Positions 7,708 to 16,112 of a stretch of 33,242 bases of DNA are shown in pieces; the first letter of the stretch is position 1, and each line of letters starts with the position of its first letter. The stretch lies in assembly GCF_004123795.1 (NCBI RefSeq), contig NZ_MSSM01000042.1:1-33242 (forward strand). The letters run 5' to 3'. A program made the translations under genes and the position numbers. The DNA comes from Lacticaseibacillus chiayiensis. Its GTDB lineage: Bacteria; Bacillota; Bacilli; Lactobacillales; Lactobacillaceae. The notes beneath the pieces are model-generated. The model did not search any database, was not told where the DNA came from, and saw nothing but the letters and a program-made list of their open reading frames with translations.

Positions 7708-8391
7708 ATGTTCCGGGACAAATTTCAAATCACCCCAGAACAAAATAGACGTTTTGCCAGAGCCAACTTTGTTAAGCTTGTGCATACCGAAGCTCGGTTT
7801 GAAGGCGTCAACACAACGCTGCCACAAACGCAGACAATCATGGATGGACTGGGTGTCAATGGTGTGCCAATTGATGACATCAACGTGATTGTGCAACTCA
7901 AACGGGGTTGGCAATATATCACCACTGATGATCAACCATTCACGCTTGAGATGGAACGCCATATCAACAAAATCGTCGCGTTACATGACTCACTGGATCC
8001 CGGTCATTTTCGCACGGGAGATAGCACGGTTCAAATCAGTAGCAAAGAAGACTTTATGCCACCGAATGTTGACGTTGCCGCTGAAGAAAAATGGTTGACA
8101 GACTTGCTCAATGATGCCGTCATAAGTGTCACTGAGCGGGCGTTAAAATTGCTGTATCACAACATGCGTGAGCAACTTTTCTGGGACGGAAACAAGCGCA
8201 CCGCAATGTTAGCGGCTAATAAGTTGATGATTGACTATGGCGTAGGGCTAATCAATGTACCGCTTGATAAGTGGCCGGACTGGAATAATCTCATCAGCCA
8301 ACATTATCGCAGTGGGGACATGGCCGAAATATTGGCCTGGACTTATACGAATGGCATCCAAGGTATCAACTTATCAACTACCACTGACTAA
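7708..8391 (+). CDS. Fic-fold protein lacking the catalytic histidine
   Basis: A 227-residue Fic/DOC-family protein. Fic enzymes normally transfer AMP to Ser/Thr/Tyr of target proteins through the motif HxFxxGN(G/K)R. Here the core reads REQLFWDGNKRTAML: the phosphate-binding DGNKR is intact, but the catalytic histidine position is glutamine. An N-terminal TEARFEGVN resembles the (S/T)xxxE(G/N) inhibitory helix of class II Fic proteins, shifted by one residue. The protein could be inactive as an AMPylator, a binding protein, or use different chemistry. Start choice: GGGAGGTG lies 4 nt before the ATG at 7708. No antitoxin gene is adjacent. It sits alone between two direct repeats, consistent with acquisition as a single-gene insert. 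Confidence 0.8.
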   Translation: MFRDKFQITPEQNRRFARANFVKLVHTEARFEGVNTTLPQTQTIMDGLGVNGVPIDDINVIVQLKRGWQYITTDDQPFTLEMERHINKIVALHDSLDPGHFRTGDSTVQISSKEDFMPPNVDVAAEEKWLTDLLNDAVISVTERALKLLYHNMREQLFWDGNKRTAMLAANKLMIDYGVGLINVPLDKWPDWNNLISQHYRSGDMAEILAWTYTNGIQGINLSTTTD

Positions 8392-8525
8392 AGACACGGG
8401 ATTCCCGGCCAGCCTAATTAAAAATTCCGACCTGCTTTGATACTATGAGCAAAATTGCCTTTGCACTTGGGAAAAAGCACAAAGGTGAGTTCACTTAAGA
8501 TATCGAGATGTTTCAACGTTTGTGA

Positions 8526-8566
8526 GCGTCAGTTTTCGGAGCTTTCGACACTGGCGCTTTTGTTTT
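8526..8566 (+). terminator. Terminator after the Fic-like gene
   Basis: GCGTCAGT pairs with ACTGGCGC (one G-U pair), followed by TTTTGTTTT. The right arm and T-run are the first bases of repeat copy B, that is, sequence homologous to the coding end of the upstream surface-protein gene. A piece of former coding DNA thus appears to serve as half of a terminator. Confidence 0.65.
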
Positions 8567-8707
8567 AATCTGAAAAAGCTTAATGAAGTGACACAAAAGG
8601 AGGATCGCAGCGGATCCTCCTTTTGCGTTCTCTTAGAAAGTTTTATAAGTGCTTGTTTGATTTACAAAAAAGCAGTGCGAATTCAGGAAAGAGAGTATTA
8701 AGTTCTT
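8552..8707. repeat. Direct repeat copy B, remnant of a second surface-protein gene end
   Basis: Same length (156 nt) and order as copy A: a relic of the TGGCGCTTTTG coding end, AAGCTTAATGAAGTGACAC, a BamHI-like GGATCC-centred terminator (8599-8629) and the distal TAAGTTCTT. The coding relic no longer belongs to a gene. The terminator inside copy B remains a good stem-loop with flanking A and T runs. Confidence 0.8.
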
Positions 8708-8749
8708 GGAATGTTTATGGATTAATGCGCAAACAGAATTTCTACGGCA

Positions 8750-9394
8750 TTAGTCACCCTTAACAATCTTAGCAAACCCTTCCCGCAACGCCTCATTTCG
8801 CGTTTCGCCAAAATATATCCAGTTATTCTCATTTCCCTGATTCTGCCCAGTAACAAGCACCTCAGGCTGGCCATTGTGAAGCGTGAATAGGTAGACGTAT
8901 TTACCGCCATAACGTGCGTGCGCTGCGTTTGAATAGATAGCGACGATGGTATATTCAGCATTACTTTCGCCATTTGCGCTCAATGCCCAGGTAACAGCTC
9001 TGTCGCCGACTGCCAGCGCCATCTTGCCGGTTGTTCCGTCAGGTTGGGCTAATTCGTCAGGAATTTTTAGCCCGTACATATCAGCACTGTTGCCTTGCCA
9101 GTAACTTTCGTATTGCTGGCCCATTGTCTTTTGCCACCCGCTCATGAACGCGGCAAGTTGTTGCCCTTTGGCGCTTGACCACATGGCTTGTTCGGTACTA
9201 TTTGAACTGGCATTTTGGCTAGACATTGAGGCTTCTTTTTTAGATACTGAAGGTTGCTTCGAAGCGGATTTAACGGGAGCCGCACTGCTTGATACAGATG
9301 ATTTGCTTGATTCGTTTGCTTTTTGCTGGTTGCCACAGCCTGTTAAGCCCAATCCGAAAAGGAGCGTGGCGACCCCAATTATTGATTTTTTCAT
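8750..9394 (-). CDS. DUF4767-family lipoprotein
   Basis: A 214-residue lipoprotein. The signal peptide MKKSIIGVATLLFGLGLTGC ends in the lipobox LTGC with cysteine 20 as the acylation site. A Ser/Ala/Lys-rich linker of about 45 residues leads to a C-terminal domain beginning WSSAKGQQLAAFMSGWQKTMGQQY, typical of the DUF4767 domain found in lactobacillus surface lipoproteins. Its function is unknown. GGAGGA lies 8 nt upstream of the start. It is convergent with the Fic region and stands alone, with the promoter in the 9395-9620 gap. Confidence 0.85.
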   Translation of the reverse strand: MKKSIIGVATLLFGLGLTGCGNQQKANESSKSSVSSSAAPVKSASKQPSVSKKEASMSSQNASSNSTEQAMWSSAKGQQLAAFMSGWQKTMGQQYESYWQGNSADMYGLKIPDELAQPDGTTGKMALAVGDRAVTWALSANGESNAEYTIVAIYSNAAHARYGGKYVYLFTLHNGQPEVLVTGQNQGNENNWIYFGETRNEALREGFAKIVKGD

Positions 9395-9627
9395 GATATT
9401 CCTCCGAAATGATCTTGTTTATCAACAATTATACAGTAATAAGGGCTCCGACTAATAATCAAAAAACTGCAGTAATTTCTTTTGCATGGTACATTAATCC
9501 TTGTTTTCATTGTGCGCAATTTGTTGCGGAGAGAGCAGCTGCTCGTTACAACTTATAAACATTGTAATTTTGCTCTGGCTTGATGTTGTACGTCATGATC
9601 ACGCAATTGACCTTAAAGGAGTTCACG

Positions 9628-10527
9628 ATGAAACCAGATTATTTTGTTGCAAACAACTTCCGACTGCCGCTTGATGGCACGATGAAGGTTATGGGGATTG
9701 TTAACGTCACGCCAGATTCTTTTTATGATGGCGGGAAGTATGAAAGCACTGAATCGGCGGTCGAACATGCTTTATCTTTGGTAGCGCAAGGCGCTGACAT
9801 GATCGACATTGGCGGGCGGACAACGAAACCCGGCAGTCGACCGATCAGCGCGGAAATGGAACTGGCACGCATTTTGCCGGTGATTTCGGCGTTAAAAGGA
9901 GTTGGCTAGGATATCGAGGTATCAGCCGAGATAAGGTTAAAATTACAGGATCTTAACGTTTTAAAGGCCGATGCATTAACGAACACGATTAGCTATGGCG
10001 AGGTTTACAAGATTATCGCGCATGAAGTGGCGTTGTCACAAGACCAGTTACTGGAATACTTGGGCGTCAGAATTGTCGAAGCGTTGCGCGATCGTTTTGC
10101 CGAAAAGTTCAGTTCGTTGACACTGTCGATTAAAAAGATTGCGCTTCCGATCAACGGCACCAACGCGCTGGTGAAGATATTTTTGTTAACTGTCCCAAAC
10201 CGAAAAGTAACAGGGTGGGTCGGCTTTTTAGGGGATAAACAGGTTGTACGATGTGTCGATCGGCTGCTTGATTTGCCGAATGCGGAATTTGTGGTGTCAA
10301 CGCCAGATAACCCGGAGCGAGCGTTGCCTGCTGATAAGTTATATGGAATTTTTCAAGCAAATCAGAAAATTAAGCAAAATCATGTGCTTTACAAAATTCC
10401 GGATCCGAGTTCATTATTTAACGGTATACTTGCGAATCCGGATGCCGAAATGATTTATATTGCCACAGGGTCTTTCTACTTTATCAATCAAGTTAAAAGC
10501 CAGTGGGAGCAATATCGCTTCAAATAA
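9628..10527 (+). pseudogene. Collapsed folate locus: folP'-folB'-folC' fossil
   Basis: One reading frame, broken only by a TAG at 9907, holds pieces of three folate-biosynthesis enzymes. Codons 1-93 are the N-terminal third of dihydropteroate synthase (FolP), with the signature MGIVNVTPDSFYDGG and the MIDIGGRTTKPGS loop. After the TAG, about 60 codons match the C-terminal half of dihydroneopterin aldolase (FolB: ALTNTISYGEVYKII, then LGVRIVEALRDRF). From about 10200 the C-terminus of dihydrofolate/folylpolyglutamate synthase (FolC) follows: GWVGFLGDKQV, STPDNPERALPADKLY and YIATGSFYFINQV. Large deletions evidently fused the remains. AAAGGAG before the ATG at 9628 and a strong terminator after the end are preserved. 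A short GTG-started frame at 10532-10627 may be another relic. None of the three enzymes could function. Confidence 0.85.
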
Positions 10528-10600
10528 ATTGGTGAAGGTGGAGGCCTTTGCACAGCATTTCCATAATGAAGATGTCCTAAAGGAACTAGATGCATTAAGA

Positions 10601-10655
10601 AAAGCGCCAAATCATCGCAGCAGCTAATTGTTGTTGCGATGATTTGGCGCTTTTG
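10601..10655 (+). terminator. Strong terminator after the folate fossil
   Basis: AAAGCGCCAAATCATCGC pairs almost perfectly with GCGATGATTTGGCGCTTT. It survives although the upstream genes are ruined, and it may also serve the convergent XRE gene. Confidence 0.9.
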
Positions 10656-10739
10656 GCATAGTTGGGAAACCATAAATTGAGCTATCAACAAAATGTTGAC
10701 TGCGAATGGCTGCCACGAAGATCCATGGCATCACGCTAG

Positions 10740-11069
10740 CTAATGTTGACTAGGCGTTTTAAGAATCGAATTGACAATTTTCTGTAAAGCAGCAATCACA
10801 TCTGGATCTTGGATTAATGCAATTGAAGAGGCGAGCTGCGTTGCTGGGTTTTCTTTTTCGCCAAACGTGAAAAATTCCTGGTAGGCGACATCTAAGCCGT
10901 TGATGATCCGGTCTAATGTGCCCATTCTAATATCACCGCGACTGCCGCGTTCGATTCGCGCCAGCATGGAGACATCCATATTGGCTTTTTCGGCCAACTG
11001 TTCCTGGGTCATCGCTTTGCTGAGTCTCAACTCATGGATCCGTTTTGCAATTTTTTCTTGTAGTGGCAA
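10740..11069 (-). CDS. XRE-family transcriptional regulator
   Basis: A 109-residue protein with an N-terminal helix-turn-helix of the Cro/C1 (XRE) type: RIHELRLSKAMTQEQLAEKANMDVSMLARIERG, with the second and third helices around TQEQLAEKA and DVSMLARIE. The C-terminal 45 residues have no recognised domain and may mediate dimerisation. The start is a TTG with GGGGG about 7 nt upstream. It points away from the untranslated unit at 11164-11780, so the 11070-11160 gap holds its promoter. Targets are unknown. Confidence 0.8.
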   Translation of the reverse strand: MPLQEKIAKRIHELRLSKAMTQEQLAEKANMDVSMLARIERGSRGDIRMGTLDRIINGLDVAYQEFFTFGEKENPATQLASSIALIQDPDVIAALQKIVNSILKTPSQH

Positions 11070-11163
11070 TCTCTAACCCCCTATTTGGCTCAGTCATTAC
11101 ATCAACGCTACCTGACTGGGGATTGAAGGATTAGTGCTAGTTAGCATATATTTTAAAAATAAA

Positions 11164-11193
11164 TAGACTTATTAGACCATAAAGACGTATAAT
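11164..11193 (+). promoter_or_regulatory. Promoter of an apparently non-coding unit
   Basis: A consensus TATAAT at 11188-11193 with TAGACT at 11164-11169 (18-nt spacer). A perfect 8-bp inverted repeat follows at once, so a transcript would begin with a hairpin. Confidence 0.5.
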
Positions 11194-11780
11194 AACCAAC
11201 GTGATGAGAAACCATCACGTGCCACTGTTTGATTTGGTTACAGACGCAAAGTTGAGCTACCAAAAATGCTTTGAAGCTGTCACTTGCATGCTAACCCTGC
11301 GTGGGGCAGGTTAACATGTTGTTGGGATAGTAGTAGGTACTTTCGATTGGTGGTGGCTAAATGCGGCGTTTTACGTCACGAGGGGATGACGGCGGTTGCG
11401 TTGCTTTGGTTACTAAACATAAATAAAATCTTATCAATTGCAAAATAACATCGCGTGGGGCGTATGCTATTGGTCAATGACGAGATGTTCATCAATTAAT
11501 TCATAAAGGGGTTGGTTGGGAACGGTTATCTATCAGGTAATTTAAGTCGATATAACAGAGTAAAACCACTTAAGGTCGAATCAGTCTCTTTAACCATGAT
11601 GCTGGTCACTGTTTTTATGAACACTGTTAAAACAATTCATAAAAAGACCCTGTTTTGTTTAGTGGGGCCCAATGTAGGTCAACATAACGATGCTTGACTG
11701 GAGGAAGCTTCTTGTTTAGGAGACTTCCGCAGACATCATTAAGAGGTTTGGATGCTTTGACAGCTCAAGCCTTTTTGTTT
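11194..11780 (+). other. Untranslated region between promoter and terminator
   Basis: This 590-nt stretch, within an 885-nt gap, contains no convincing gene. It has stem-loops: ACGTGATG/CATCACGT (11199-11220), CTAACCCTGC with GCAGGTTA (about 11291-11316), and CGTCA/TGACG (about 11373-11390). It ends in a good terminator. A 61-codon ATG frame at 11512 has no ribosome binding site and no recognisable homology. It could be a small or long non-coding RNA, a leader whose gene has been lost, or a gene remnant. The remaining 11781-11954 carries the promoter region and GGAGG site of the next surface protein. Confidence 0.3.
11745..11780 (+). terminator. Terminator of the untranslated unit
   Basis: GGTTTG pairs with CAAGCC (one G-U pair) and GCT with AGC inside, followed by TTTTTGTTTT. 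It lies about 175 nt before the LysM surface-protein gene and would insulate it. Confidence 0.65.
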
Positions 11781-11954
11781 TGGATTGCTAATAGCCTAGA
11801 AACTTGAAAATGCACGACTTGGCGGATCATCGCTAAAGTTCTTTTTGGCAATGCCGTTTTTGTAAACGCTAGCATTTTTGTGGTTATAGAGAACGAAATT
11901 ATACATTTTTCTATGGGGATTATGACAATACTTAAAAATACGGAGGATTATAGC

Positions 11955-14273
11955 ATGGGAAAACAGCAAGAGTTTTGGGCGTCAGTGGAAGATCAAACAC
12001 ACAAAGTGACACTGGTTCACAGCAAGCATCATGGTTGGTTGGCTGTTGGCTTGACAGTTTTTGCAATGGGGGCTGCCGGAACCGGTCTATTGGGCCAGAG
12101 TCACGTTGTACACGCCAGCGACCAACAGCCGTCACAATCAAACTCGCAAGCAAATAATGGACGGGTTTGGAAGCTACGGCCTGTCAGTCAAATTGAAGCA
12201 CAACTCAAAGCTTCAGATAAAACAGTTTACGATATTCAATGGGGCGATACACTTTCCACGATCAGCGAGGCGATGAACAACAGCGGTTTGACGACATCGG
12301 TTGAGCGGTTGGCAGCGATTAATCATATTGCTAATGTTGACTTGATTTACGCGGGTGCTAAGTTGACGCTGCAAGGCAGTGGGGCAAATGCCACGGTGAC
12401 CACTCAAAATGCTGCCGGAACCAATCAGACTTTTAATTTGAATCCAGCTAAACCGGCAGTTGCAAGTCCTGCGCAACAAGCAGAAACGAAGTACACCGTT
12501 GTTGGTGGTTCTAATGGTTCGGCACCGAGCGGTTATACAAACTTGTCAGGTTCCGGCCAATCGGGACAAAATATCACGTCGTCTGGATCGAGTGCTAATG
12601 GATCGAGTGCTAATGGTCGAACGCCGACTGATGACGCTGCAGCAAAGAAAGCACTAGAAGCAGCAGCGGCAGCTAAAGCGAAAGCCGAAGCGGAAAAGGC
12701 AGCAGCCGAAAAGGCCAAAGCAGAGGCAGAAGCAAAATTAATCGTACTGCTCAATAAAGAAAATGAGCAGACCCTGACACAACTACAATCTAAACGCACG
12801 GCAGCACAGACAGCCGTTGATACTGCCAAAGCAAAAGTTACGGCGACACAAAGCGAGTTGCAGGAGGCACAGGCTGTTGCTAAACAAGCACAGACTGCTT
12901 TTGATCAGGCTAATGCTGCTGTGAACGCCAAACAGATTGAAGTTGACCAGGCAACTTCAGCAGTCAAGGATCTAACCGGGCAGATCACGAGTCTTCAAGC
13001 GCAGTTAGATACCATGGCAGGCCAAGTTAAAAATGATCCAACTTCACAAGCCCAAGTGGTTGACGTCAAGGCAAAGCTGGCAGTTGCCCAAGAAAAAATC
13101 ACGGTCTATGAAGGCCAGCTTGCGGATGCCAATAGCGCTTTATCTCAAGCGAAGCAGGCAGCCGGCCTAGCTAACCAGAAACTTGGCACCGCCAATCAGA
13201 ACTTGACAGCAGTCGACAATGAAGCAAAAGCTGCTCAGAGCGAGTTTGATCAAGCGCAGACGACCTTACAAAGCCTGCCAGAGACAGTGACGAGTTCAAA
13301 TAGTCAGGAAGCTGCAACTGTCAAGCAACATTTAGCGGATTTAAATGCAAAGTTAGATCAACTTAATCAAACCATTGCCAATTTAAACACGCAGATTGCG
13401 GCGTGGCAAGATCAGCTGTCTTTGGCAAAAACGAATACCGATGCTGCGAATGCCGACATTAAGACGGCTAACGAACACACGGAAAAAGTTGATGCTACCG
13501 ATCACAACGGAACATTAACAACCGTTCAGCAAACCGTTGCGGAAGCCAAAAAGACGTTGCCAACTATCCATATTCCGCATAACACTGAGAAGAATGTGAC
13601 GATTAACCAGGATGAAAATGGCCAAGTGCTCACCAACTTAGATGGCTACAAGCTCATTAAGGCGGGGACACCTGTCAAGTCAGTTCAAACACTTGCCAAC
13701 GGTGATACTGTTACGACTTATACCACGACAAACATTTATCACAAAATTGCCTACAGAACCGTTAATAAGACGGTGAACGTCGACGAGTCTGGCAACATTT
13801 TAACCAATGTCGACGGCTACACGCGAGTTTCCATTTCAAGAGAGGTTGCCGCTGACACAGATCCCACAACCGGTGATGTCACCACGACAAACACGACAAC
13901 GATTGTTTGGAAGAAAAATGAAACACCGCATTTTATTCATAATGTCATGGTCAATGTTGACGAGACTGGGAAAGTTTTGACAAACACTGACAATTACGAA
14001 TTTGTTAACGTCTCAGCCAGAGATTCAGAGACGACCGATCCCAAAACCGGACAAGTGACGACCACATACACCATCACGACTGTCTGGCAAAAGAACACGA
14101 CTCCAGGAATGACGATTACCAATAGTACCGTCAATAAAGATGATGAAGGTCATGTGTTAGCGTCAACTGACGGTTATCGTTTTATCAAATTCTCAACAAG
14201 TTCGACAACCCTGACTATCGGTAATTGGACGAGAGAGATGGCAGCTGTGACTTATGTTTTCCAAAAGGCGTAA
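11955..14273 (+). CDS. LysM and coiled-coil surface protein with four C-terminal repeats
   Basis: A 772-residue exported protein. A long N-terminal signal region (KVTLVHSKHHGWLAVGLTVF then MGAAGTGLLG, with a VVHAS cleavage-like site) precedes a LysM domain (about residues 91-140: YDIQWGDTLSTIS ... INHIANVDLIYAGAKLTL) that should bind peptidoglycan. A Ser/Gly/Asn linker leads to an Ala/Lys/Gln-rich coiled coil (about 225-520). Four repeats of about 60 residues close the protein, each with a V(N/D)xDExGxxLTNxDGY-like core followed by a Thr-rich strand ending near VWQK/VWKK. There is no LPxTG motif and no C-terminal membrane helix, so LysM binding is the likely means of wall retention. GGAGG lies 8 nt before the ATG at 11955; an upstream GTG frame to 11880 lacks one. 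Adhesion or wall-associated function is inferred. Confidence 0.8.
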   Translation: MGKQQEFWASVEDQTHKVTLVHSKHHGWLAVGLTVFAMGAAGTGLLGQSHVVHASDQQPSQSNSQANNGRVWKLRPVSQIEAQLKASDKTVYDIQWGDTLSTISEAMNNSGLTTSVERLAAINHIANVDLIYAGAKLTLQGSGANATVTTQNAAGTNQTFNLNPAKPAVASPAQQAETKYTVVGGSNGSAPSGYTNLSGSGQSGQNITSSGSSANGSSANGRTPTDDAAAKKALEAAAAAKAKAEAEKAAAEKAKAEAEAKLIVLLNKENEQTLTQLQSKRTAAQTAVDTAKAKVTATQSELQEAQAVAKQAQTAFDQANAAVNAKQIEVDQATSAVKDLTGQITSLQAQLDTMAGQVKNDPTSQAQVVDVKAKLAVAQEKITVYEGQLADANSALSQAKQAAGLANQKLGTANQNLTAVDNEAKAAQSEFDQAQTTLQSLPETVTSSNSQEAATVKQHLADLNAKLDQLNQTIANLNTQIAAWQDQLSLAKTNTDAANADIKTANEHTEKVDATDHNGTLTTVQQTVAEAKKTLPTIHIPHNTEKNVTINQDENGQVLTNLDGYKLIKAGTPVKSVQTLANGDTVTTYTTTNIYHKIAYRTVNKTVNVDESGNILTNVDGYTRVSISREVAADTDPTTGDVTTTNTTTIVWKKNETPHFIHNVMVNVDETGKVLTNTDNYEFVNVSARDSETTDPKTGQVTTTYTITTVWQKNTTPGMTITNSTVNKDDEGHVLASTDGYRFIKFSTSSTTLTIGNWTREMAAVTYVFQKA

Positions 14274-14410
14274 ACTAAGGCGGGTTATAAAGATGTTTTG
14301 GTATCTACGTGACTAATAACGGTTACTGATATGCCGCTTCGCCTACTGTTGCGACAGGGGATGACAGTATTTACAAGGGTTAGTGCTAAAAGTTAACCTC
14401 CATGTTTGAT

Positions 14411-14470
14411 CAGCCATGCTGTTGCGGCAGTAAAATTCTGCACGCGGGTTCGATTCCTGCGGTGGTGTTA
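14411..14470 (+). other. tRNA-like fragment in the 14274-14792 gap
   Basis: GCGGGTTCGATTCCTGC (14444-14460) has the form of a TΨC arm, with 5-bp stem and TTCGATT loop, and GCAG/CTGC 14427-14441 could be an anticodon-like stem. No matching acceptor or D-arm can be built, so it is not a functional tRNA. It may be a relic of a tRNA gene or integration site, or chance. The rest of the 519-nt gap holds only the terminator at 14531 and the promoter region of the next gene. Confidence 0.25.
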
Positions 14471-14530
14471 GATTTAATCATTGTGAATTTGACTCATGAA
14501 ACTGAAAACGCTTCGCAACCAAAGTAAAGT

Positions 14531-14580
14531 GCTCTACAATTGTTAGACAAACAAAATCTAATGATTGTGGGGCTTTTTTT
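14531..14580 (+). terminator. Rho-independent terminator
   Basis: GCTCTA pairs with TGGGGC (G-U pairs) and CAATTGTTAGA with TCTAATGATTG (one mismatch) around a 9-nt loop, followed by seven Ts. It lies 258 nt after the LysM protein stop, so a transcript may include the tRNA-like fragment. Confidence 0.75.
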
Positions 14581-14792
14581 GACCAATAGAGCAATAAAGC
14601 TGCGTGTTCATGAATAGCTAATGAACCGATCTCACCAAAAAATCGAATCACTTTCCCGGAAAATAGTAGTTTAATTTACATACGGAAAATGCTGTCATAT
14701 CAAGGCATTCTGGCACCTATCAAATAAATTGTTAGCTATTTGGAGCTATCCATGGCTTACTGAAGATGTTCCAGTGAAAGGAAGTTGTTGCG

Positions 14793-15353
14793 ATGAACGA
14801 GTCAATCGGTCAACGAATTCGCAAAAAACGCGAAGAAAAGAAAATGACCCAAAGTCAGGTGGCTGAACGACTTTATGTGACGCAGCAAACCGTCGCACGT
14901 TGGGAAGGTAACAAGCATGTCCCACCAGTAAAGGCTGTGCAGGATCTGGCCAAATTATTTGATGTTGATACTGCCTATTTCTTTGGTGAAGATCGGATAG
15001 TGGCGCGTCACTTTAATTTCTTTGCGTTTCTGGGCAGCGTGGTTTTTAATGTTTTATTCTTCTGGATCGCTGCCGTGTTGCTTGTGTCATTACAACTTAC
15101 CATGTGGGGTGTTGTTGGCGCGTCCTTAGTGGCTCCATTTGCTGTAGTCTGGCAGGCTATTGCCGGGATTAAGGCGATTACTATTTTACGAATGGTTTTC
15201 AGCTTAGTCATGCTTGGCAGTGCTATTTTGGTGGTGCCGATTCTTTGGAAAACCACAAAGTATCTGGGTCGAATTTTGCGCGCTTATTATCGTTACAACA
15301 TTAACGCGATCGTCTACGAAGTGGTGCCAAAGTCGCATGATGGTCGCGTTTGA
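14793..15353 (+). CDS. XRE regulator fused to a membrane domain
   Basis: A 186-residue protein. Residues 1-65 are a Cro/C1 helix-turn-helix (IGQRIRKKREEKKMTQSQVAERL, then VTQQTVARWEGNK). The remainder holds about three hydrophobic helices (FFAFLGSVVFNVLFFWIAAV, VVGASLVAPFAVVWQAIAGI, ILRMVFSLVMLGSAILVVPI) and a basic tail. A DNA-binding domain fixed to the membrane is typical of one-component sensors that regulate an adjacent transporter. AAAGGAAG precedes the ATG. It lies 18 nt before an ABC ATPase gene, so the three genes 14793-17443 form an operon. The signal could be membrane stress or a membrane-active peptide; this is inference. Confidence 0.8.
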   Translation: MNESIGQRIRKKREEKKMTQSQVAERLYVTQQTVARWEGNKHVPPVKAVQDLAKLFDVDTAYFFGEDRIVARHFNFFAFLGSVVFNVLFFWIAAVLLVSLQLTMWGVVGASLVAPFAVVWQAIAGIKAITILRMVFSLVMLGSAILVVPILWKTTKYLGRILRAYYRYNINAIVYEVVPKSHDGRV

Positions 15354-15371
15354 TGCCAGGAGGTGGTAGTG

Positions 15372-16112
15372 GTGACAGTTGTTTTGAAGGCAATGGATGT
15401 GAGAAAAAGCGTTAAACGACGAGGAAGGCGAGGTGAAGCGCTCGAAATTCTGCATGGCATCGATTTTGAGGCTTCCGCTGGCGAATTCGTGAGCATCGTG
15501 GGGCCATCTGGTTCTGGCAAAACAACACTGTTACGATGCCTGTCCGGACTGAGCCGACCTACATATGGTGAAGTACAAATAAACGGTCAGACGTTAAGCA
15601 AGTTGTCTGAACGCAAAATGGCTATTTTGCGCAGAAGTACCCTGAGTTTTATTTTTCAATCGTACAATTTGTTGCCAGCCTTACCTGCATATGACAATAT
15701 CGTGTTGCCTCTGCAGTTAGCACACCAAAAAGTCACACGTGAAGCAGTGCAGCAATTAATGAACGATTTGCAGTTTAAAGCGGATTTATCACAGCTACCG
15801 GCTGCATTATCAGGCGGTGAACAGCAAAAAGTGGCTATTGCCAGAGCCTTGATGATGCATGCTAAAGTGATCTTTGCTGATGAACCGACTGGCGCTTTGG
15901 ATTCTATTTCTCGCCAGGTCATTTTTGCTCGATTACGGGCACTGGCAGATAGTGGCGTGTGTGTCGTGATGGTGACACATGATATTGAACAGGCAGCGCA
16001 TACAGATCGAGCTGTTATCTTACATGATGGCCGGATTGATGCGGTTTTCAATCACCCCACCGAGCAAGCATTGTTTGCTGCGATGCGTGAATCCGAGAAG
16101 GTAGCGCCATGA
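15372..16112 (+). CDS. ABC transporter ATP-binding protein (MacB/BceA type)
   Basis: About 246 residues with all nucleotide-binding motifs: Walker A GPSGSGKTT, Q-loop FIFQSYNLLPAL, signature LSGGEQQKVAIARAL, Walker B VIFADEPTGALD and H-loop VMVTHD. The FQSYNLLP and DEPTGALD forms are typical of the LolD/MacB/BceA branch that energises FtsX-like permeases, often for antimicrobial-peptide resistance or lipid-related substrates. The GTG at 15372 is preferred, 8 nt after AGGAGG; GTGs at 15363 and 15369 are in frame. It overlaps the permease gene by ATGA, indicating translational coupling. Confidence 0.9.
   Translation: MTVVLKAMDVRKSVKRRGRRGEALEILHGIDFEASAGEFVSIVGPSGSGKTTLLRCLSGLSRPTYGEVQINGQTLSKLSERKMAILRRSTLSFIFQSYNLLPALPAYDNIVLPLQLAHQKVTREAVQQLMNDLQFKADLSQLPAALSGGEQQKVAIARALMMHAKVIFADEPTGALDSISRQVIFARLRALADSGVCVVMVTHDIEQAAHTDRAVILHDGRIDAVFNHPTEQALFAAMRESEKVAP

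Noticed and set aside
7423-7962. 179-codon minus-strand frame over the terminator and Fic gene start
   Set aside because: No known motif; it is antisense to the well-supported Fic gene, which has a strong ribosome binding site.
11512-11697. 61-codon frame as a gene
   Set aside because: No Shine-Dalgarno site, low-complexity composition and no recognisable domain.
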